Notes under the pieces: model-generated
The model's input: only the letters and a program-made list of their open reading frames with translations
What the model was told of the DNA's origin: nothing
Database searches by the model: none
Shown here: piece after piece, positions 50,066 through 60,634 of the stretch
Layout of the letters: every line of letters starts with the position of its first letter
Numbering within the stretch: position 1 is the stretch's first letter
Assembly (NCBI RefSeq): GCF_002873395.1
Contig: NZ_MCUV01000001.1
Span: 124,001 to 188,000 of the forward strand
Source: Vibrio sp. 10N.286.49.B3
Lineage (GTDB): Bacteria > Pseudomonadota > Gammaproteobacteria > Enterobacterales > Vibrionaceae
Direction: 5' to 3'
Length of the DNA: 64,000 nt
Position numbers and translations under genes: made by a program

Positions 50066-50095
50066 AAAAAACCGAGCACTAGGCTCGGTTTTTCT
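50066..50095. terminator. Intrinsic terminator of gyrA
   Basis: ACCGAGC at 50071-50077 pairs with GCTCGGT at 50083-50089 with A- and T-runs on both sides; it serves gyrA on the minus strand. Confidence 0.9.
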
Positions 50096-50113
50096 AAGAT
50101 ATCAGCAGTAAAC

Positions 50114-52750
50114 TTATTCTTCGTCTACACTACCATCTTCTTTCGGTGCTTCAGCATCTAGAGTAGCATCTGTTGTTTCAGATTCTGAATTTTCTAATTC
50201 ATCACCTTCAACTAATTCTGCTTCTTCAAGCTCTTCGATACGTTGAAGACCAACAACGCTTTCATCTTCAGCAGTACGGATCAGAGTGACACCTTGAGTA
50301 TTACGACCCACTTGGCTTACTTCTGATACGCGTGTACGAACTAAAGTACCAGCGTCGGTGATCATCATCATCTCGTCGCCTTCTTCTACTTGTACTGCTC
50401 CAACAACTGGACCATTACGTTCAGAAACTTTGATTGATACCACACCTTGCGTTGCACGGCCTTTCGTTGGGTATTCAGCAAGCGTTGTACGCTTACCATA
50501 ACCATTTTGCGTTACTGTTAGAATGTCACCTTCATTTGAAGGAACAATCAGTGACACAACTTGATCATCTTCAGCCAACTTCATACCGCGAACACCTGCT
50601 GCAGTACGTCCCATTGCACGTACTTTATCTTCACTAAAGCGAACCACTTTACCCGCTTTAGAGAACAACATAATGTCGCTGTCGCCATCAGTAATATCAA
50701 CACCAATTAGCGAGTCATCATCACGTAAGTTAACAGCGATTAGACCGTTAGCTCGTACGTTAGAGAAGCTTGCTAGTGATGTTTTCTTCACTGTACCGTC
50801 ACCTGTCGCCATGAAGATAAACTTATCTTCAGTAAACTCAGAAACCGGTAGAATTGCTGTAATACGCTCTCCCTCTTCAAGAGGTAGAATGTTAACAATC
50901 GGCTTACCACGAGCTGTACGACTTGCTTGAGGCAGTTGATAAACCTTCAAGCGATATGTCTTACCACGCGTAGAGAAACATAGAATGTTATCATGCGTAT
51001 TCGCAACAAGAAGACGTTCGATGTAATCTTCATCTTTCATCTTCGTAGCACTCTTACCTTTACCACCACGACGCTGAGCTTCGTAATCGCTTAGGATTTG
51101 GTACTTCACGTAACCGGCATTAGAAAGCGTCACAACCACATCTTCTTGAGTGATCAGATCTTCCATATCGATATCGTGAACTGCTGCTGTAATTTCAGTA
51201 CGGCGCGCATCACCATAGTTAGCACGAACCATTTCTAGCTCTTCACGAATAACTTCCATTAGACGCTCTGTGCTAGCAAGAATATGCATAAGTTCAGCAA
51301 TTTCTTCGAGTAGTACTTTATATTCATCTAGAATTTTTTCGTGCTCTAAACCGGTTAGACGGTGTAGACGAAGTTCTAGAATCGCTTGTGCTTGCTGTTC
51401 AGTTAAGAAGTACTGACCATCACGGATGCCGTATTCATCTTCTAACCAATCAGGGCGAGCAGCATCAGTACCAGCACGCTCTAGCATTGAAGCAACATTA
51501 CCTAGATCCCAACCACGAGCAACTAAGCCCGCTTTAGCTTCTGCAGGTGTTGCTGCGTTACGAATTAACTCAATGATTTCATCGATGTTCGCTAATGCTA
51601 GTGCAAGTGCTTCAAGAATGTGTGCACGATCGCGCGCTTTCTTCAATTCGAAGATAGTACGACGAGTAACCACTTCACGACGGTGATCAACGAAACACTT
51701 GATCATCTCTTTTAGGTTAAACAACTTAGGTTGGCCATTATCAAGCGCAACCATATTGATACCAAATGTCGTTTGAAGTTGTGTTTGTGAGTAAAGGTTA
51801 TTTAAAACAACTTCACCGACAGCATCACGCTTACATTCAATAACAATACGCATACCATCTTTATCAGATTCGTCACGCAGTGCACTAATGCCTTCAACTT
51901 TTTTATCTTTAACTAGCTCTGCGATCTTTTCAATCAAGCGAGCTTTGTTCACTTGATAAGGGATCTCAGTAACGATAATGGTTTCTTTGCCATTTTTCTC
52001 TACTTCAATATCCGCTTTCGAACGCATGTAGACTTTACCACGACCAGTCTTATAAGCATCAACGATGCCTTTACGACCACTAATGATCGCAGCTGTCGGG
52101 AAGTCAGGGCCAGGGATATAATCCATTAGCTCATCAATGGTAATGTCTTCGTTACCAATGAACGCCAAGCAACCATCAATCACTTCATTTAAGTTATGAG
52201 GTGGGATGTTTGTTGCCATACCTACAGCGATACCAGAAGAGCCGTTCACTAATAGGTTAGGAATTTTAGTTGGTAGAACCGCTGGAATGTGTTCAGTACC
52301 ATCATAGTTAGGTACGTAATCCACCGTTTCTTTTTCTAAATCAGCCAATAGTTCATGGGCGATCTTCGCCATACGAACTTCGGTATAACGCATTGCCGCT
52401 GCTGAATCGCCATCGATAGAACCAAAGTTTCCTTGGCCATCTACAAGCATGTAGCGCAACGAGAATGGTTGTGCCATACGTACGATAGTATCGTAAACTG
52501 CACTGTCACCATGTGGGTGATATTTACCGATTACGTCACCTACCACACGGGCAGATTTTTTATATGCTTTGTTCCAATCATTACCCAGCACGTTCATCGC
52601 GAACAACACGCGACGGTGAACCGGTTTTAGGCCATCGCGAACATCTGGAAGAGCTCGACCAACGATAACAGACATCGCATAGTCTAAGTATGAACCTCTA
52701 AGCTCATCTTCAATGTTTACGGGCGTGATCTCTTTAGCTAGATCGCTCAT
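50114..52750 (-). CDS. gyrA: DNA gyrase subunit A
   Basis: GyrA is the cleavage and rejoining subunit of DNA gyrase. The 878 residues include the catalytic Tyr122 (RYTEVRM), the N-terminal breakage domain and the C-terminal DNA-wrapping domain with the GyrA box (QRRGGKGKS). The quinolone-resistance region reads [13 protein letters not shown] with Ser83 and Asp87, the sensitive wild-type residues. The C-terminal tail is strongly acidic, as in E. coli. It diverges from ubiG. Confidence 0.98.
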   Translation of the reverse strand: MSDLAKEITPVNIEDELRGSYLDYAMSVIVGRALPDVRDGLKPVHRRVLFAMNVLGNDWNKAYKKSARVVGDVIGKYHPHGDSAVYDTIVRMAQPFSLRYMLVDGQGNFGSIDGDSAAAMRYTEVRMAKIAHELLADLEKETVDYVPNYDGTEHIPAVLPTKIPNLLVNGSSGIAVGMATNIPPHNLNEVIDGCLAFIGNEDITIDELMDYIPGPDFPTAAIISGRKGIVDAYKTGRGKVYMRSKADIEVEKNGKETIIVTEIPYQVNKARLIEKIAELVKDKKVEGISALRDESDKDGMRIVIECKRDAVGEVVLNNLYSQTQLQTTFGINMVALDNGQPKLFNLKEMIKCFVDHRREVVTRRTIFELKKARDRAHILEALALALANIDEIIELIRNAATPAEAKAGLVARGWDLGNVASMLERAGTDAARPDWLEDEYGIRDGQYFLTEQQAQAILELRLHRLTGLEHEKILDEYKVLLEEIAELMHILASTERLMEVIREELEMVRANYGDARRTEITAAVHDIDMEDLITQEDVVVTLSNAGYVKYQILSDYEAQRRGGKGKSATKMKDEDYIERLLVANTHDNILCFSTRGKTYRLKVYQLPQASRTARGKPIVNILPLEEGERITAILPVSEFTEDKFIFMATGDGTVKKTSLASFSNVRANGLIAVNLRDDDSLIGVDITDGDSDIMLFSKAGKVVRFSEDKVRAMGRTAAGVRGMKLAEDDQVVSLIVPSNEGDILTVTQNGYGKRTTLAEYPTKGRATQGVVSIKVSERNGPVVGAVQVEEGDEMMMITDAGTLVRTRVSEVSQVGRNTQGVTLIRTAEDESVVGLQRIEELEEAELVEGDELENSESETTDATLDAEAPKEDGSVDEE

Positions 52751-53043
52751 AGAGCCATTTTCCCTCTATAGTCAGATCGTATTTTTGAATACGTATAAGA
52801 CCAAAAAATATAACACAAAATTACCCAATTCGGCATCTCTTTCCCCGACCTTTTATCATGTTGTGACCTTTGTTGCGAATCAATTGATGATAAATCGTCC
52901 ATTCAGCCTAGATGTTACAGAATGAAGGTTGTTTAATGCCCAACAAATAGGCAAATTATAGACTATTACTTTTCAGTAAATTTCTTCTCGATATAATGCT
53001 AAACACTATCATGGATGCATTATTAACTATGGACCAAACCATT

Positions 53044-53766
53044 ATGACCAAAATGACACTGAATAAAGCCCAGAATGTCGACCCTAATGAGATCAAAAAA
53101 TTTGAGGATATGGCTTCTCGCTGGTGGGATCTTAACGGTGAATTCAAGCCGTTGCACCAAATCAACCCACTGCGTTTAAATTACGTTTTAGAGCGCTCAA
53201 ATGGGCTATTTGGCAAGCATGTCCTCGATGTCGGTTGTGGTGGTGGTATTTTGACAGAAAGCATGGCACGCGAAGGAGCAATTGCTACAGGGCTAGACAT
53301 GGGGAAAGAGCCATTAGAAGTTGCACGCCTACATGCTTTAGAAACAGGAACTCAAGTCAGTTACATCCAAAGTACAATTGAGGACCATGCCCTAGAGCAC
53401 CCAGGTCACTATGACGTTGTGACATGCATGGAAATGTTAGAGCATGTGCCAGATCCTCTATCTGTCATTCAGTCTTGTGCAAAATTAGTCAAACCTGGTG
53501 GTCATGTGTTTTTCTCCACCTTAAATCGCAACTTAAAATCCTACCTCTTTGCTATTGTCGGGGCTGAAAAGCTCTTAAAAATTGTTCCCGATGGTACTCA
53601 CGACCATGATAAGTTTATACGCCCTTCAGAAATGATCAAAATGATCGATCAAACCCCACTGCAAGAGTTAGGGATCACTGGGCTATTATATAACCCTTTA
53701 ACAGATACCTATAAACTGGGTAATAATGTTGATGTCAATTACATCGTGCATACCTGTCTCGTTTAA
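53044..53766 (+). CDS. ubiG: Ubiquinone O-methyltransferase
   Basis: UbiG carries out both O-methylations in ubiquinone synthesis. The SAM-binding motif [18 protein letters not shown] and the strongly conserved [20 protein letters not shown] are present. I use the ATG at 53044 (240 residues, same as E. coli) because homology begins just after it. Upstream in-frame ATGs at 52996 and 53029 would add 16 or 5 residues and lack better ribosome sites. It diverges from gyrA, as in other gammaproteobacteria. Confidence 0.93.
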   Translation: MTKMTLNKAQNVDPNEIKKFEDMASRWWDLNGEFKPLHQINPLRLNYVLERSNGLFGKHVLDVGCGGGILTESMAREGAIATGLDMGKEPLEVARLHALETGTQVSYIQSTIEDHALEHPGHYDVVTCMEMLEHVPDPLSVIQSCAKLVKPGGHVFFSTLNRNLKSYLFAIVGAEKLLKIVPDGTHDHDKFIRPSEMIKMIDQTPLQELGITGLLYNPLTDTYKLGNNVDVNYIVHTCLV

Positions 53767-53790
53767 CAATCCCACAGCATAAACAAAAGA

Positions 53791-53833
53791 AAAAACGGAG
53801 CTGATTGGTATTTATATCTATACTCCGTTTCAT
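53791..53833 (+). terminator. Probable terminator of ubiG
   Basis: AAACGGAG at 53793-53800 pairs with CTCCGTTT at 53823-53830 across a 22-base loop. The T-run is short. Confidence 0.6.
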
Positions 53834-54091
53834 TCTCACTTGATGACCCTCTCATCTTTCATATCCCCTATTTTGCTTGGAAAATTTTCGATTTATTACC
53901 ATACTCACAGCGAGAGTTGATTTAATTTTAATCGATAGAAATAACGCTTAAATTTAATTAAAGATCAAGCCATTTTTTTTAATAAGCCATAAATCTCAAC
54001 TATTTCTAAAATGGATGATTATAGACAACTAAGTGTGGTCTAACCCCATCAGTAAGTAGCTACTAACTGTTTTTTTTATTCCATGTATAAA

Positions 54092-54100
54092 TCATCCACA
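54092..54100 (+). promoter_or_regulatory. DnaA-box-like site upstream of nrdA
   Basis: TCATCCACA differs from the DnaA box TTATCCACA at one position. E. coli nrdA is controlled by DnaA, so the site is plausible. Confidence 0.35.
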
Positions 54101-54165
54101 TGCTCTAAAAGTCAATATTGAAATTTCATGAAAATAGCACTATCTTGTAGCCACGAAACAAAGCA

Positions 54166-54181
54166 CCCCTATATATAGTGT
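54166..54181 (+). promoter_or_regulatory. NrdR box upstream of nrdA
   Basis: CCCCTATATATAGTGT matches the NrdR consensus ACACWATATATWGTGT at 14 of 16 positions. NrdR boxes usually come in pairs; only left half-sites (CACTAT) are seen at 54138-54143 and 54188-54193. Confidence 0.7.
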
Positions 54182-54289
54182 TTCTATCACTATTTGTTAG
54201 GACGATTTAGCTCACAAAGCCACCATAAAATTGATAACAATTACACTAAAACATGGCTTTAATCAGTTTTGTTAGGGAAATAAAGCAGA

Positions 54290-56566
54290 ATGAACCAAAA
54301 ACTTACCGTTACTAAGCGTGATGGCCGCAAAGAAAGTATTGAACTAGAGAAACTTCACCGTGTCATTACATGGGCAGCTGAAGGTCTCCATAATGTCTCA
54401 GTATCACAAGTAGAATTGAAGGCTCACATTCAATTCTATGATGGTATTACTACCACAGATATCCATGAAACGATCATCAAATCGGCCGCTGATCTGATCT
54501 CAGAAGAGACGCCAGATTATCAATATTTAGCAGCCCGTCTGTCCGTTTTCAATTTACGTAAAAAAGCTTACGGTCAGTATGAGCCACCAGCTCTTTACGA
54601 CCACATCAACAAATTAGTTGATATGGGTAAATATGATAAGCACATCATTGAAGACTACAGCAAATCTGAAATTGATGAGCTCGATGCTTATATTGATCAT
54701 ACTCGTGATCTTAATTTTTCCTATGCAGCCATCAAGCAATTAGAAGGGAAATATTTTGTTCAAAACCGAGTAACCAAAGAGATTTATGAAAGCGCACAGT
54801 TTCTCTATATTTTAGTTGCCGCGTGTTTATTCGCGAAATACCCAAAAGAGAGTCGCCTACAGTACGTTAAGCGTTTTTATGATGCGGCTTCTACATTTAA
54901 AATTTCATTACCTACGCCAATTATGTCTGGTGTACGTACCCCTACTCGTCAATTTAGTTCATGTGTACTCATTGAATGTGGCGATAGCTTAGATTCAATT
55001 AATGCGACAGCAAGTTCGATTGTTCGCTATGTTTCTCAGCGTGCTGGCATCGGCATCAACGCCGGAAGAATTCGTGCATTAGGATCTGAAATCCGTAATG
55101 GCGAAGCTTTCCATACTGGTTGTATCCCGTTTTATAAGTACTTCCAAACCGCGGTTAAATGCTGCTCTCAAGGCGGTGTACGTGGTGGTGCTGCAACTGT
55201 ATTTTACCCACTATGGCATGGTGAAGTTCAATCTCTATTAGTATTGAAGAACAACCGTGGCGTAGAAGAAAACCGTGTCCGTCATATGGATTACGGTGTA
55301 CAACTGAACAAACTGATGTACTCACGCCTTGTTCAAGGTGGCAACATTAGCTTATTTTCACCGTCAGATGTACCAGGCCTATACGACGCTTTCTTTGAAG
55401 ATCAAGATCGTTTCGAATCTTTATATGTACAGTATGAAAATAACCCACTAATTAAGCGTGAAACGGTTCGTGCTGTCGAACTATTCTCTCTTCTGATGCA
55501 AGAGCGGGCTTCTACGGGTCGTATTTATATTCAAAACGTTGATCACTGTAATACCCATAGCCCATTTGACTCAAAAGTGGCACCTGTACGCCAGTCGAAT
55601 CTATGCCTTGAAATTGCTCTGCCAACAAAGCCACTAAGCAATGTTGAAGATGATGAAGGTGAAATTGCCTTATGTACTCTATCGGCATTTAACTTAGGCG
55701 CTATTGAATCACTCGATGATTTTGAAGAGCTATCTGAACTTGTCGTTCGTGCTCTTGATGCGCTATTAGACTATCAAGATTACCCGTTACCAGCGGCTCA
55801 TAAATCAACAATGAACCGTCGTACACTAGGTGTAGGTGTCATTAACTACGCCTACTACTTGGCAAAAAATGGGGTTCGTTACTCTGATGGTAGTGCGAAT
55901 AACCTCACTCACCGCACCTTTGAAGCGATGCAATATTACTTGCTAAAAGCGTCGGTTAAGTTAGCAAAAGAGCAAGGTAAGTGCCCTCTTTTTGATGAAA
56001 CCAATTATGCGAAAGGTTTACTGCCTATCGATACTTATAAAAAGGATCTGGACTTAGTTTGCCAAGAGCCTTTGCATTATGATTGGGATACATTACGTGA
56101 AGAGATTGTCGAGCATGGTCTTCGCAACTCAACGCTAACAGCATTAATGCCTTCAGAGACCTCATCTCAAATCTCGAATGCTACCAATGGTATCGAACCC
56201 CCGCGCGGTTTCGTCTCTGTCAAAGCATCAAAAGATGGGATCTTGAAGCAAGTTGTACCTGATTTTATCAATCTTAAAAATAATTATGAACTCTTGTGGA
56301 ATATTGGCAGTAATAATGGTTACCTCCATTTAGTTGGTATTATGCAAAAGTTTATCGATCAATCGATTTCAGCCAATACAAACTATGATCCGAGCTTATA
56401 TGGAAATGGCAAAGTGCCAATGAAAAAGCTACTACAAGATCTATTAACTGCTTATAAATATGGTGTGAAGACACTCTACTATCACAATACTCGAGATGGT
56501 GCCAAAGACGACCAGGGTGATACTGCTCAAGACGATGATTGTGATGGCGGCGGTTGTAAAATTTAA
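54290..56566 (+). CDS. nrdA: Ribonucleoside-diphosphate reductase class Ia alpha subunit
   Basis: NrdA reduces ribonucleoside diphosphates to deoxy forms. The 758 residues (E. coli 761) include the N-terminal ATP cone (about 5-95), the barrel with active-site residues (SNLCLEIALPT with the central Cys) and the C-terminal redox pair in CDGGGCKI. It is the first gene of nrdA-nrdB-yfaE. Expression is probably controlled by NrdR and perhaps DnaA. Confidence 0.98.
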   Translation: MNQKLTVTKRDGRKESIELEKLHRVITWAAEGLHNVSVSQVELKAHIQFYDGITTTDIHETIIKSAADLISEETPDYQYLAARLSVFNLRKKAYGQYEPPALYDHINKLVDMGKYDKHIIEDYSKSEIDELDAYIDHTRDLNFSYAAIKQLEGKYFVQNRVTKEIYESAQFLYILVAACLFAKYPKESRLQYVKRFYDAASTFKISLPTPIMSGVRTPTRQFSSCVLIECGDSLDSINATASSIVRYVSQRAGIGINAGRIRALGSEIRNGEAFHTGCIPFYKYFQTAVKCCSQGGVRGGAATVFYPLWHGEVQSLLVLKNNRGVEENRVRHMDYGVQLNKLMYSRLVQGGNISLFSPSDVPGLYDAFFEDQDRFESLYVQYENNPLIKRETVRAVELFSLLMQERASTGRIYIQNVDHCNTHSPFDSKVAPVRQSNLCLEIALPTKPLSNVEDDEGEIALCTLSAFNLGAIESLDDFEELSELVVRALDALLDYQDYPLPAAHKSTMNRRTLGVGVINYAYYLAKNGVRYSDGSANNLTHRTFEAMQYYLLKASVKLAKEQGKCPLFDETNYAKGLLPIDTYKKDLDLVCQEPLHYDWDTLREEIVEHGLRNSTLTALMPSETSSQISNATNGIEPPRGFVSVKASKDGILKQVVPDFINLKNNYELLWNIGSNNGYLHLVGIMQKFIDQSISANTNYDPSLYGNGKVPMKKLLQDLLTAYKYGVKTLYYHNTRDGAKDDQGDTAQDDDCDGGGCKI

Positions 56567-56608
56567 CGCTTGTTACTTTATAACGCTCTGAACATAAAAA
56601 TTAGCATT

Positions 56609-56632
56609 GCCTCTTTAGTCAAATAAAGAGGC
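56609..56632 (+). repeat. Hairpin between nrdA and nrdB
   Basis: GCCTCTTTA at 56609-56617 pairs perfectly with TAAAGAGGC at 56624-56632 over six bases. No T-run follows, so it is more likely an mRNA processing or stability element than a terminator. Confidence 0.5.
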
Positions 56633-56652
56633 TTAAGGAAATTGAGGCATTT

Positions 56653-57786
56653 ATGGCTTACAGTACTTTTTCTCAAAAAAAGAACGACCAGTTAAAAGAA
56701 CCTATGTTTTTAGGCCAATCTGTTAACGTGGCGCGCTACGATCAACAAAAATTCGAAATATTTGAAAAGCTTATCGAAAAGCAATTATCCTTCTTCTGGC
56801 GCCCTGAAGAAGTGGATGTGTCAAGCGATCGCATCGACTATAACAAGCTTCCTGATCATGAAAAACACATTTTTATTAGTAACTTAAAATACCAAACGTT
56901 ATTAGATTCGATCCAAGGTCGCAGCCCAAATGTGGCGCTTCTTCCTCTTGTTTCACTGCCAGAAGTTGAGACATGGATTGAGACATGGTCATTTTCTGAA
57001 ACGATTCACTCACGCTCTTACACGCATATTATTCGTAATATAGTTAATGACCCGAGTGTTGTTTTCGATGATATCGTTGAAAATGAACAGATCTTAAAGC
57101 GTGCGAAAGACATTGCTAAATATTACGATGAGTTAATTACGCTCTCAAATGATTATCACCGCTACGGTGTTGGTCAGCATCAAATCAATGGACAATTGGT
57201 TACCGTCAGCTTAAACGAACTAAAGAAAAAACTGTACGTGTGCCTAATGTCTGTCAATGCATTAGAAGCGATCCGTTTTTATGTTAGCTTTGCTTGTTCA
57301 TTTGCGTTCGCTGAGCGTGAATTAATGGAAGGTAATGCCAAAATCATTAAGCTAATCGCTCGTGATGAAGCACTTCACCTCACTGGTACTCAGCATATGA
57401 TCAATATCCTGCGTAACGGTCAAGATGACTTTACCTTTATGCAGATAGCTGAAGAGTGTAAGCAGGAATGTTTTGATTTATTTAAAGATGCTGCTGAGCA
57501 AGAGAAAGAGTGGGCAGAATACTTATTTAAAGATGGCTCTATGATCGGATTAAATAAAGATATTTTATGCCAATATGTTGAGTATATAACTAACATCCGT
57601 ATGCAAGCTGTAGGCTTAGGTGTGGCGTACCCTGAAGCAACTTCAAACCCAATCCCATGGATTAATGCTTGGCTATCTTCTGATAATGTCCAAGTTGCTC
57701 CACAAGAAGCCGAAATCAGCTCTTACCTTGTTGGTCAAATTGATAACCAAATTAATGCCAATGATTTTGAGGGATTTGAGCTCTAA
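56653..57786 (+). CDS. nrdB: Ribonucleoside-diphosphate reductase class Ia beta subunit
   Basis: NrdB carries the diiron-tyrosyl radical needed by NrdA. The 377 residues (E. coli 376) show the metal and radical sites in [18 protein letters not shown], whose Tyr is the radical site, and [19 protein letters not shown] precedes the ATG. Its stop codon overlaps the yfaE start by one base. Confidence 0.97.
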   Translation: MAYSTFSQKKNDQLKEPMFLGQSVNVARYDQQKFEIFEKLIEKQLSFFWRPEEVDVSSDRIDYNKLPDHEKHIFISNLKYQTLLDSIQGRSPNVALLPLVSLPEVETWIETWSFSETIHSRSYTHIIRNIVNDPSVVFDDIVENEQILKRAKDIAKYYDELITLSNDYHRYGVGQHQINGQLVTVSLNELKKKLYVCLMSVNALEAIRFYVSFACSFAFAERELMEGNAKIIKLIARDEALHLTGTQHMINILRNGQDDFTFMQIAEECKQECFDLFKDAAEQEKEWAEYLFKDGSMIGLNKDILCQYVEYITNIRMQAVGLGVAYPEATSNPIPWINAWLSSDNVQVAPQEAEISSYLVGQIDNQINANDFEGFEL

Positions 57787-58064
57787 TGTCTGTTATCAAG
57801 ATCAACACGCTCACCTCTATTCGTTCCAACCCTTCTAGTACATTATTAGAAACAATGGAAAAAGCAGGACTTAAACCCGAATATAACTGTCGTGATGGGC
57901 ACTGCGGAGCATGTCGTTGCACGCTTGAATCAGGTAAAGTTGAGTATGTTGGTTTTGCTATGGCCTATACCGAGAATAGTGAAATATTGCCTTGTATATG
58001 CCGAGCGAAAACAGATTTAGTATTAACAAATGTCAATTTCACGCTCAACCAAGAAGCCGTCTAA
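57786..58064 (+). CDS. yfaE: 2Fe-2S ferredoxin YfaE
   Basis: YfaE maintains the NrdB diferric-tyrosyl cofactor. The 92-residue protein has the plant-type ferredoxin pattern: Cys35, Cys40, Cys43 (CRDGHCGAC) and Cys70 (ILPCICRA). It overlaps nrdB at TAATG, indicating translational coupling. Confidence 0.95.
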   Translation: MSVIKINTLTSIRSNPSSTLLETMEKAGLKPEYNCRDGHCGACRCTLESGKVEYVGFAMAYTENSEILPCICRAKTDLVLTNVNFTLNQEAV

Positions 58065-58111
58065 CACTTAATTGGTCCAATCAAAAGCTTGTTAAAAATG
58101 CCCTCTTGAGC

Positions 58112-58160
58112 CAAAAAATTCAACTCCACTCTACATAACGTGTGGAGTTGAATCTTATTT
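58112..58160. terminator. Bidirectional terminator between yfaE and the CinA-like gene
   Basis: ATTCAACTCCAC at 58118-58129 pairs with GTGGAGTTGAAT at 58142-58153. The minus strand continues with six Ts. Confidence 0.9.
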
Positions 58161-58166
58161 AAATCA

Positions 58167-59459
58167 TTACATATCAGCAAGTGGAGTAATGCCTGCTGGA
58201 ATATATATCTCTCTTACTCTGTTCACACTACCATATTTCGCAAATATCGGTTTAGCCACAAGGTGACGACGTAACATATCAAGCGCTAATGCTCCTATGA
58301 TAGTACGTGCATCATCCTCTGGATAATCGCGTTTGAACTCTAATAGCTGTGACCACTCCCCTGTTACCGTCGATAAAGCAAGTGCAAACTGATTCCCAGT
58401 TCGCTTTCCGGTAATAAGACCAATATCACCTAAACACTTTACACGGGTTGCTGTCGCGAGTGCCAATGCTGAAGCTAAAATATCACCGCTGTCATCTAGC
58501 TCTTGACTACCACTATCCAAGATCCAGCTTGCTGTTGAGCATTGCTCTATGTACGGTTCCGATCGTAACCAAGCGCTTAAATGCCCTTGAGTTGAGGTTT
58601 CAGCTACCGAAATGCGTTTATTATGAGCTAAAAGTAACAGTCCAACATGATTCAGCATCGTCTCATTAAAGCTGACCACATTAGGCTCTAAGATACTGTG
58701 GATAATATCGACAACTCTGTCTCTGGTTAGCTCATCTTCACTAGGACCAAATACCTTCACTTCAATAAATGGCAGAGACGAACGGTAACCGAGTTCATAA
58801 CCAGGTGGAAGCTCAACGGGTGCCAATGAATCTGAAATTCCTGATTCTGATAACCCTAAAGTGTATAAACGGGTACATTCAAAACCTTCGACATCAGGAT
58901 GGTTTTTCTTTAAATCGACGAGTATTTGCTCTTCAACCATCATTTTAAACTCCTTGGGAACGCCCGGAGTAAAATAAAATGTTGCGTCATTAATTTTCAT
59001 CTTAAAGCCACAAGCTGTGCCAATTGGATTATCTAAAATCGTAGCACTCTTGGGCAGCATAGCTTGCTTTAAATTGCTATTGGGCATGACACTGCTTCGG
59101 CTACTAAACATCGTTTCCATTCGTTGCAACCAACTTGGAGATAGCACTAACTCTTCGTCCGCTGCTTGAGCTGCAGCCGAGGCTGTCATATCATCACTTG
59201 TTGGCCCAAGGCCACCATTAACTATGACCACATCACTATTAAAACTCAGCATTAACAGCTCTTCAATAAGGGCCTGCTCTTGATCGCCTACTGTCGAGCG
59301 TTTTGATAGTGAAAAACCATTTTGATAAAATAAGCCAGATAGCCAACTTGCATTTGTATCAACAATATCCCCATGAAGAATTTCTTCGCCTGTACTCAGC
59401 ATTGCAATTTTCAACACACCACTCCTTTGTTCTGATTCTAGAAATGTCGAGGTCATCAT
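58167..59459 (-). CDS. yfaY: CinA-like nicotinamide-nucleotide amidase-related protein (YfaY)
   Basis: The 430 residues begin with the MoaB/MogA-like CinA domain (MLSTGEEILHGDIVDTNASW; VNGGLGPTSDD; FTPGVPKEF) and continue into a C-terminal CinA amidase-like domain. E. coli YfaY lacks amidase activity, and this region is also diverged here. Two starts are possible: the ATG at 59459, or a TTG at 59414 with a clear AGGAG before it, which matches the E. coli N-terminus. Confidence 0.85.
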   Translation of the reverse strand: MMTSTFLESEQRSGVLKIAMLSTGEEILHGDIVDTNASWLSGLFYQNGFSLSKRSTVGDQEQALIEELLMLSFNSDVVIVNGGLGPTSDDMTASAAAQAADEELVLSPSWLQRMETMFSSRSSVMPNSNLKQAMLPKSATILDNPIGTACGFKMKINDATFYFTPGVPKEFKMMVEEQILVDLKKNHPDVEGFECTRLYTLGLSESGISDSLAPVELPPGYELGYRSSLPFIEVKVFGPSEDELTRDRVVDIIHSILEPNVVSFNETMLNHVGLLLLAHNKRISVAETSTQGHLSAWLRSEPYIEQCSTASWILDSGSQELDDSGDILASALALATATRVKCLGDIGLITGKRTGNQFALALSTVTGEWSQLLEFKRDYPEDDARTIIGALALDMLRRHLVAKPIFAKYGSVNRVREIYIPAGITPLADM

Positions 59460-59631
59460 TCCCTCATTAAAGATATTACTCTACTTTTACAGATATTACG
59501 AAATGACCGCTCTTTTTTAAGGTATAATTCTCAATAATAAATAATAAGTAGGCATACACCAAACTCATACTTAACCTACTATTTATTAACAAGTGATCAA
59601 TTCTAACTACTGCGACTTTTAGGAGTGCTCT

Positions 59632-60555
59632 TTGCTAAACATTGCGACGCTAAAACCGTTTTTGCGTACAGGCCTATATGCCACACTGATTTTACCAATA
59701 CCTACATTGGCATCATCATTTGACAGTGAATCTCACAACGCCATAGAGTTATCTTATCCTTCAAATTGTGATAATGTTTTTTGCAATCCTAGCTTTTATA
59801 CATATCAAAATAAGAGTATTAATGCATTTGCAGAGGAAGAGTCTGGTCTCGATTTTTCTGTTCCTGACCTACCTGCTTATTTACACCCTCGCAGTGAGAA
59901 AGATTGGGATTACCTTATGGAGCAGACTTACACTATTTTAGGCTTAAGTGTTATTACTGTCGGCTTTATGACCTTATTACCAGAAAGTATTACTAAATGG
60001 GATCCCGATGATCGTGATTTAAGTAATCTAGGCAAAAAATGGAAAGAGAATGTCAGATCGGGTCCGGTGTGGGATCGTGATGAACACTTTCTCAACTACG
60101 TAATGCACCCTTATTTCGGTGGTGTGTACTACACTGCTGCCCGTCACTCTGGTTTTAATGAATTTGAATCATTTCTATATTCTTTTACTATGTCGGCATT
60201 TTTTTGGGAGTATGGGGTTGAAGCATTCGCCGAAGTTCCTTCATGGCAAGATCTATTCATCACTCCATTCTTTGGCGCTGTTGCCGGTGAACTGATGTTT
60301 GAAGCTGAGCAAGATATAGTGGCAAATGGTGGTGAGGTTATGGGATCAGAAACAATGGGAAATGTCTCTTTGTTTTTCCTAAACCCTGTTGGTCATATTC
60401 ATTACTGGGTTAAAGATGCATGGGGTGGCTCTGCGGAGTTTCAGTTTACTCACACGCCTTGGTTTGGTAATACAAACGCTGCTCAATTTGCTATGGATGC
60501 GGGTGCTTCATACGATAGCCAATTTTATGGTGTTAACTTAATGCTTAAATACTAA
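59632..60555 (+). CDS. DUF3943 family exported protein
   Basis: This 307-residue protein starts at a TTG with AGGAG six bases upstream. It has a signal peptide ending near residue 28 (LPIPTLASS). The DUF3943 core (about 125-260) shows the typical HFLNYVMHPYFGG, SAFFWEYGVEAFAEVPSWQDL, and NPVGHIHYWV segments. It contains several Trp and Tyr residues and a hydrophobic segment near residue 100. Location may be periplasmic or outer membrane. Function is unknown. Confidence 0.85.
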   Translation: MLNIATLKPFLRTGLYATLILPIPTLASSFDSESHNAIELSYPSNCDNVFCNPSFYTYQNKSINAFAEEESGLDFSVPDLPAYLHPRSEKDWDYLMEQTYTILGLSVITVGFMTLLPESITKWDPDDRDLSNLGKKWKENVRSGPVWDRDEHFLNYVMHPYFGGVYYTAARHSGFNEFESFLYSFTMSAFFWEYGVEAFAEVPSWQDLFITPFFGAVAGELMFEAEQDIVANGGEVMGSETMGNVSLFFLNPVGHIHYWVKDAWGGSAEFQFTHTPWFGNTNAAQFAMDAGASYDSQFYGVNLMLKY

Positions 60556-60572
60556 TCCGCACTCTACCTATG

Positions 60573-60614
60573 AATGGGTAGCTTTGACGAGAAAGAGTCA
60601 AAAGGCTACCCATT
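60573..60614. terminator. Strong hairpin between convergent DUF3943 and nspC genes
   Basis: AATGGGTAGC at 60573-60582 pairs with GCTACCCATT at 60605-60614, and TTTGAC at 60583-60588 with GTCAAA at 60597-60602. No T-run is visible on either side, but its position between converging genes suggests termination. Confidence 0.65.
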
Positions 60615-60634
60615 ATAATCAAACCATCACAACA

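Larger units (their letters stand above)
53767..54289 (+). other. Intergenic region upstream of nrdA
   Basis: It contains the ubiG terminator-like hairpin (53791-53833), an NrdR box (54166-54181) and a DnaA-box-like site (54092-54100). These should control the nrdAB operon. No gene is seen. Confidence 0.55.

Noticed and set aside
50114-52750. Quinolone-resistance mutation in gyrA
   Set aside because: Ser83 and Asp87 are the wild-type residues.
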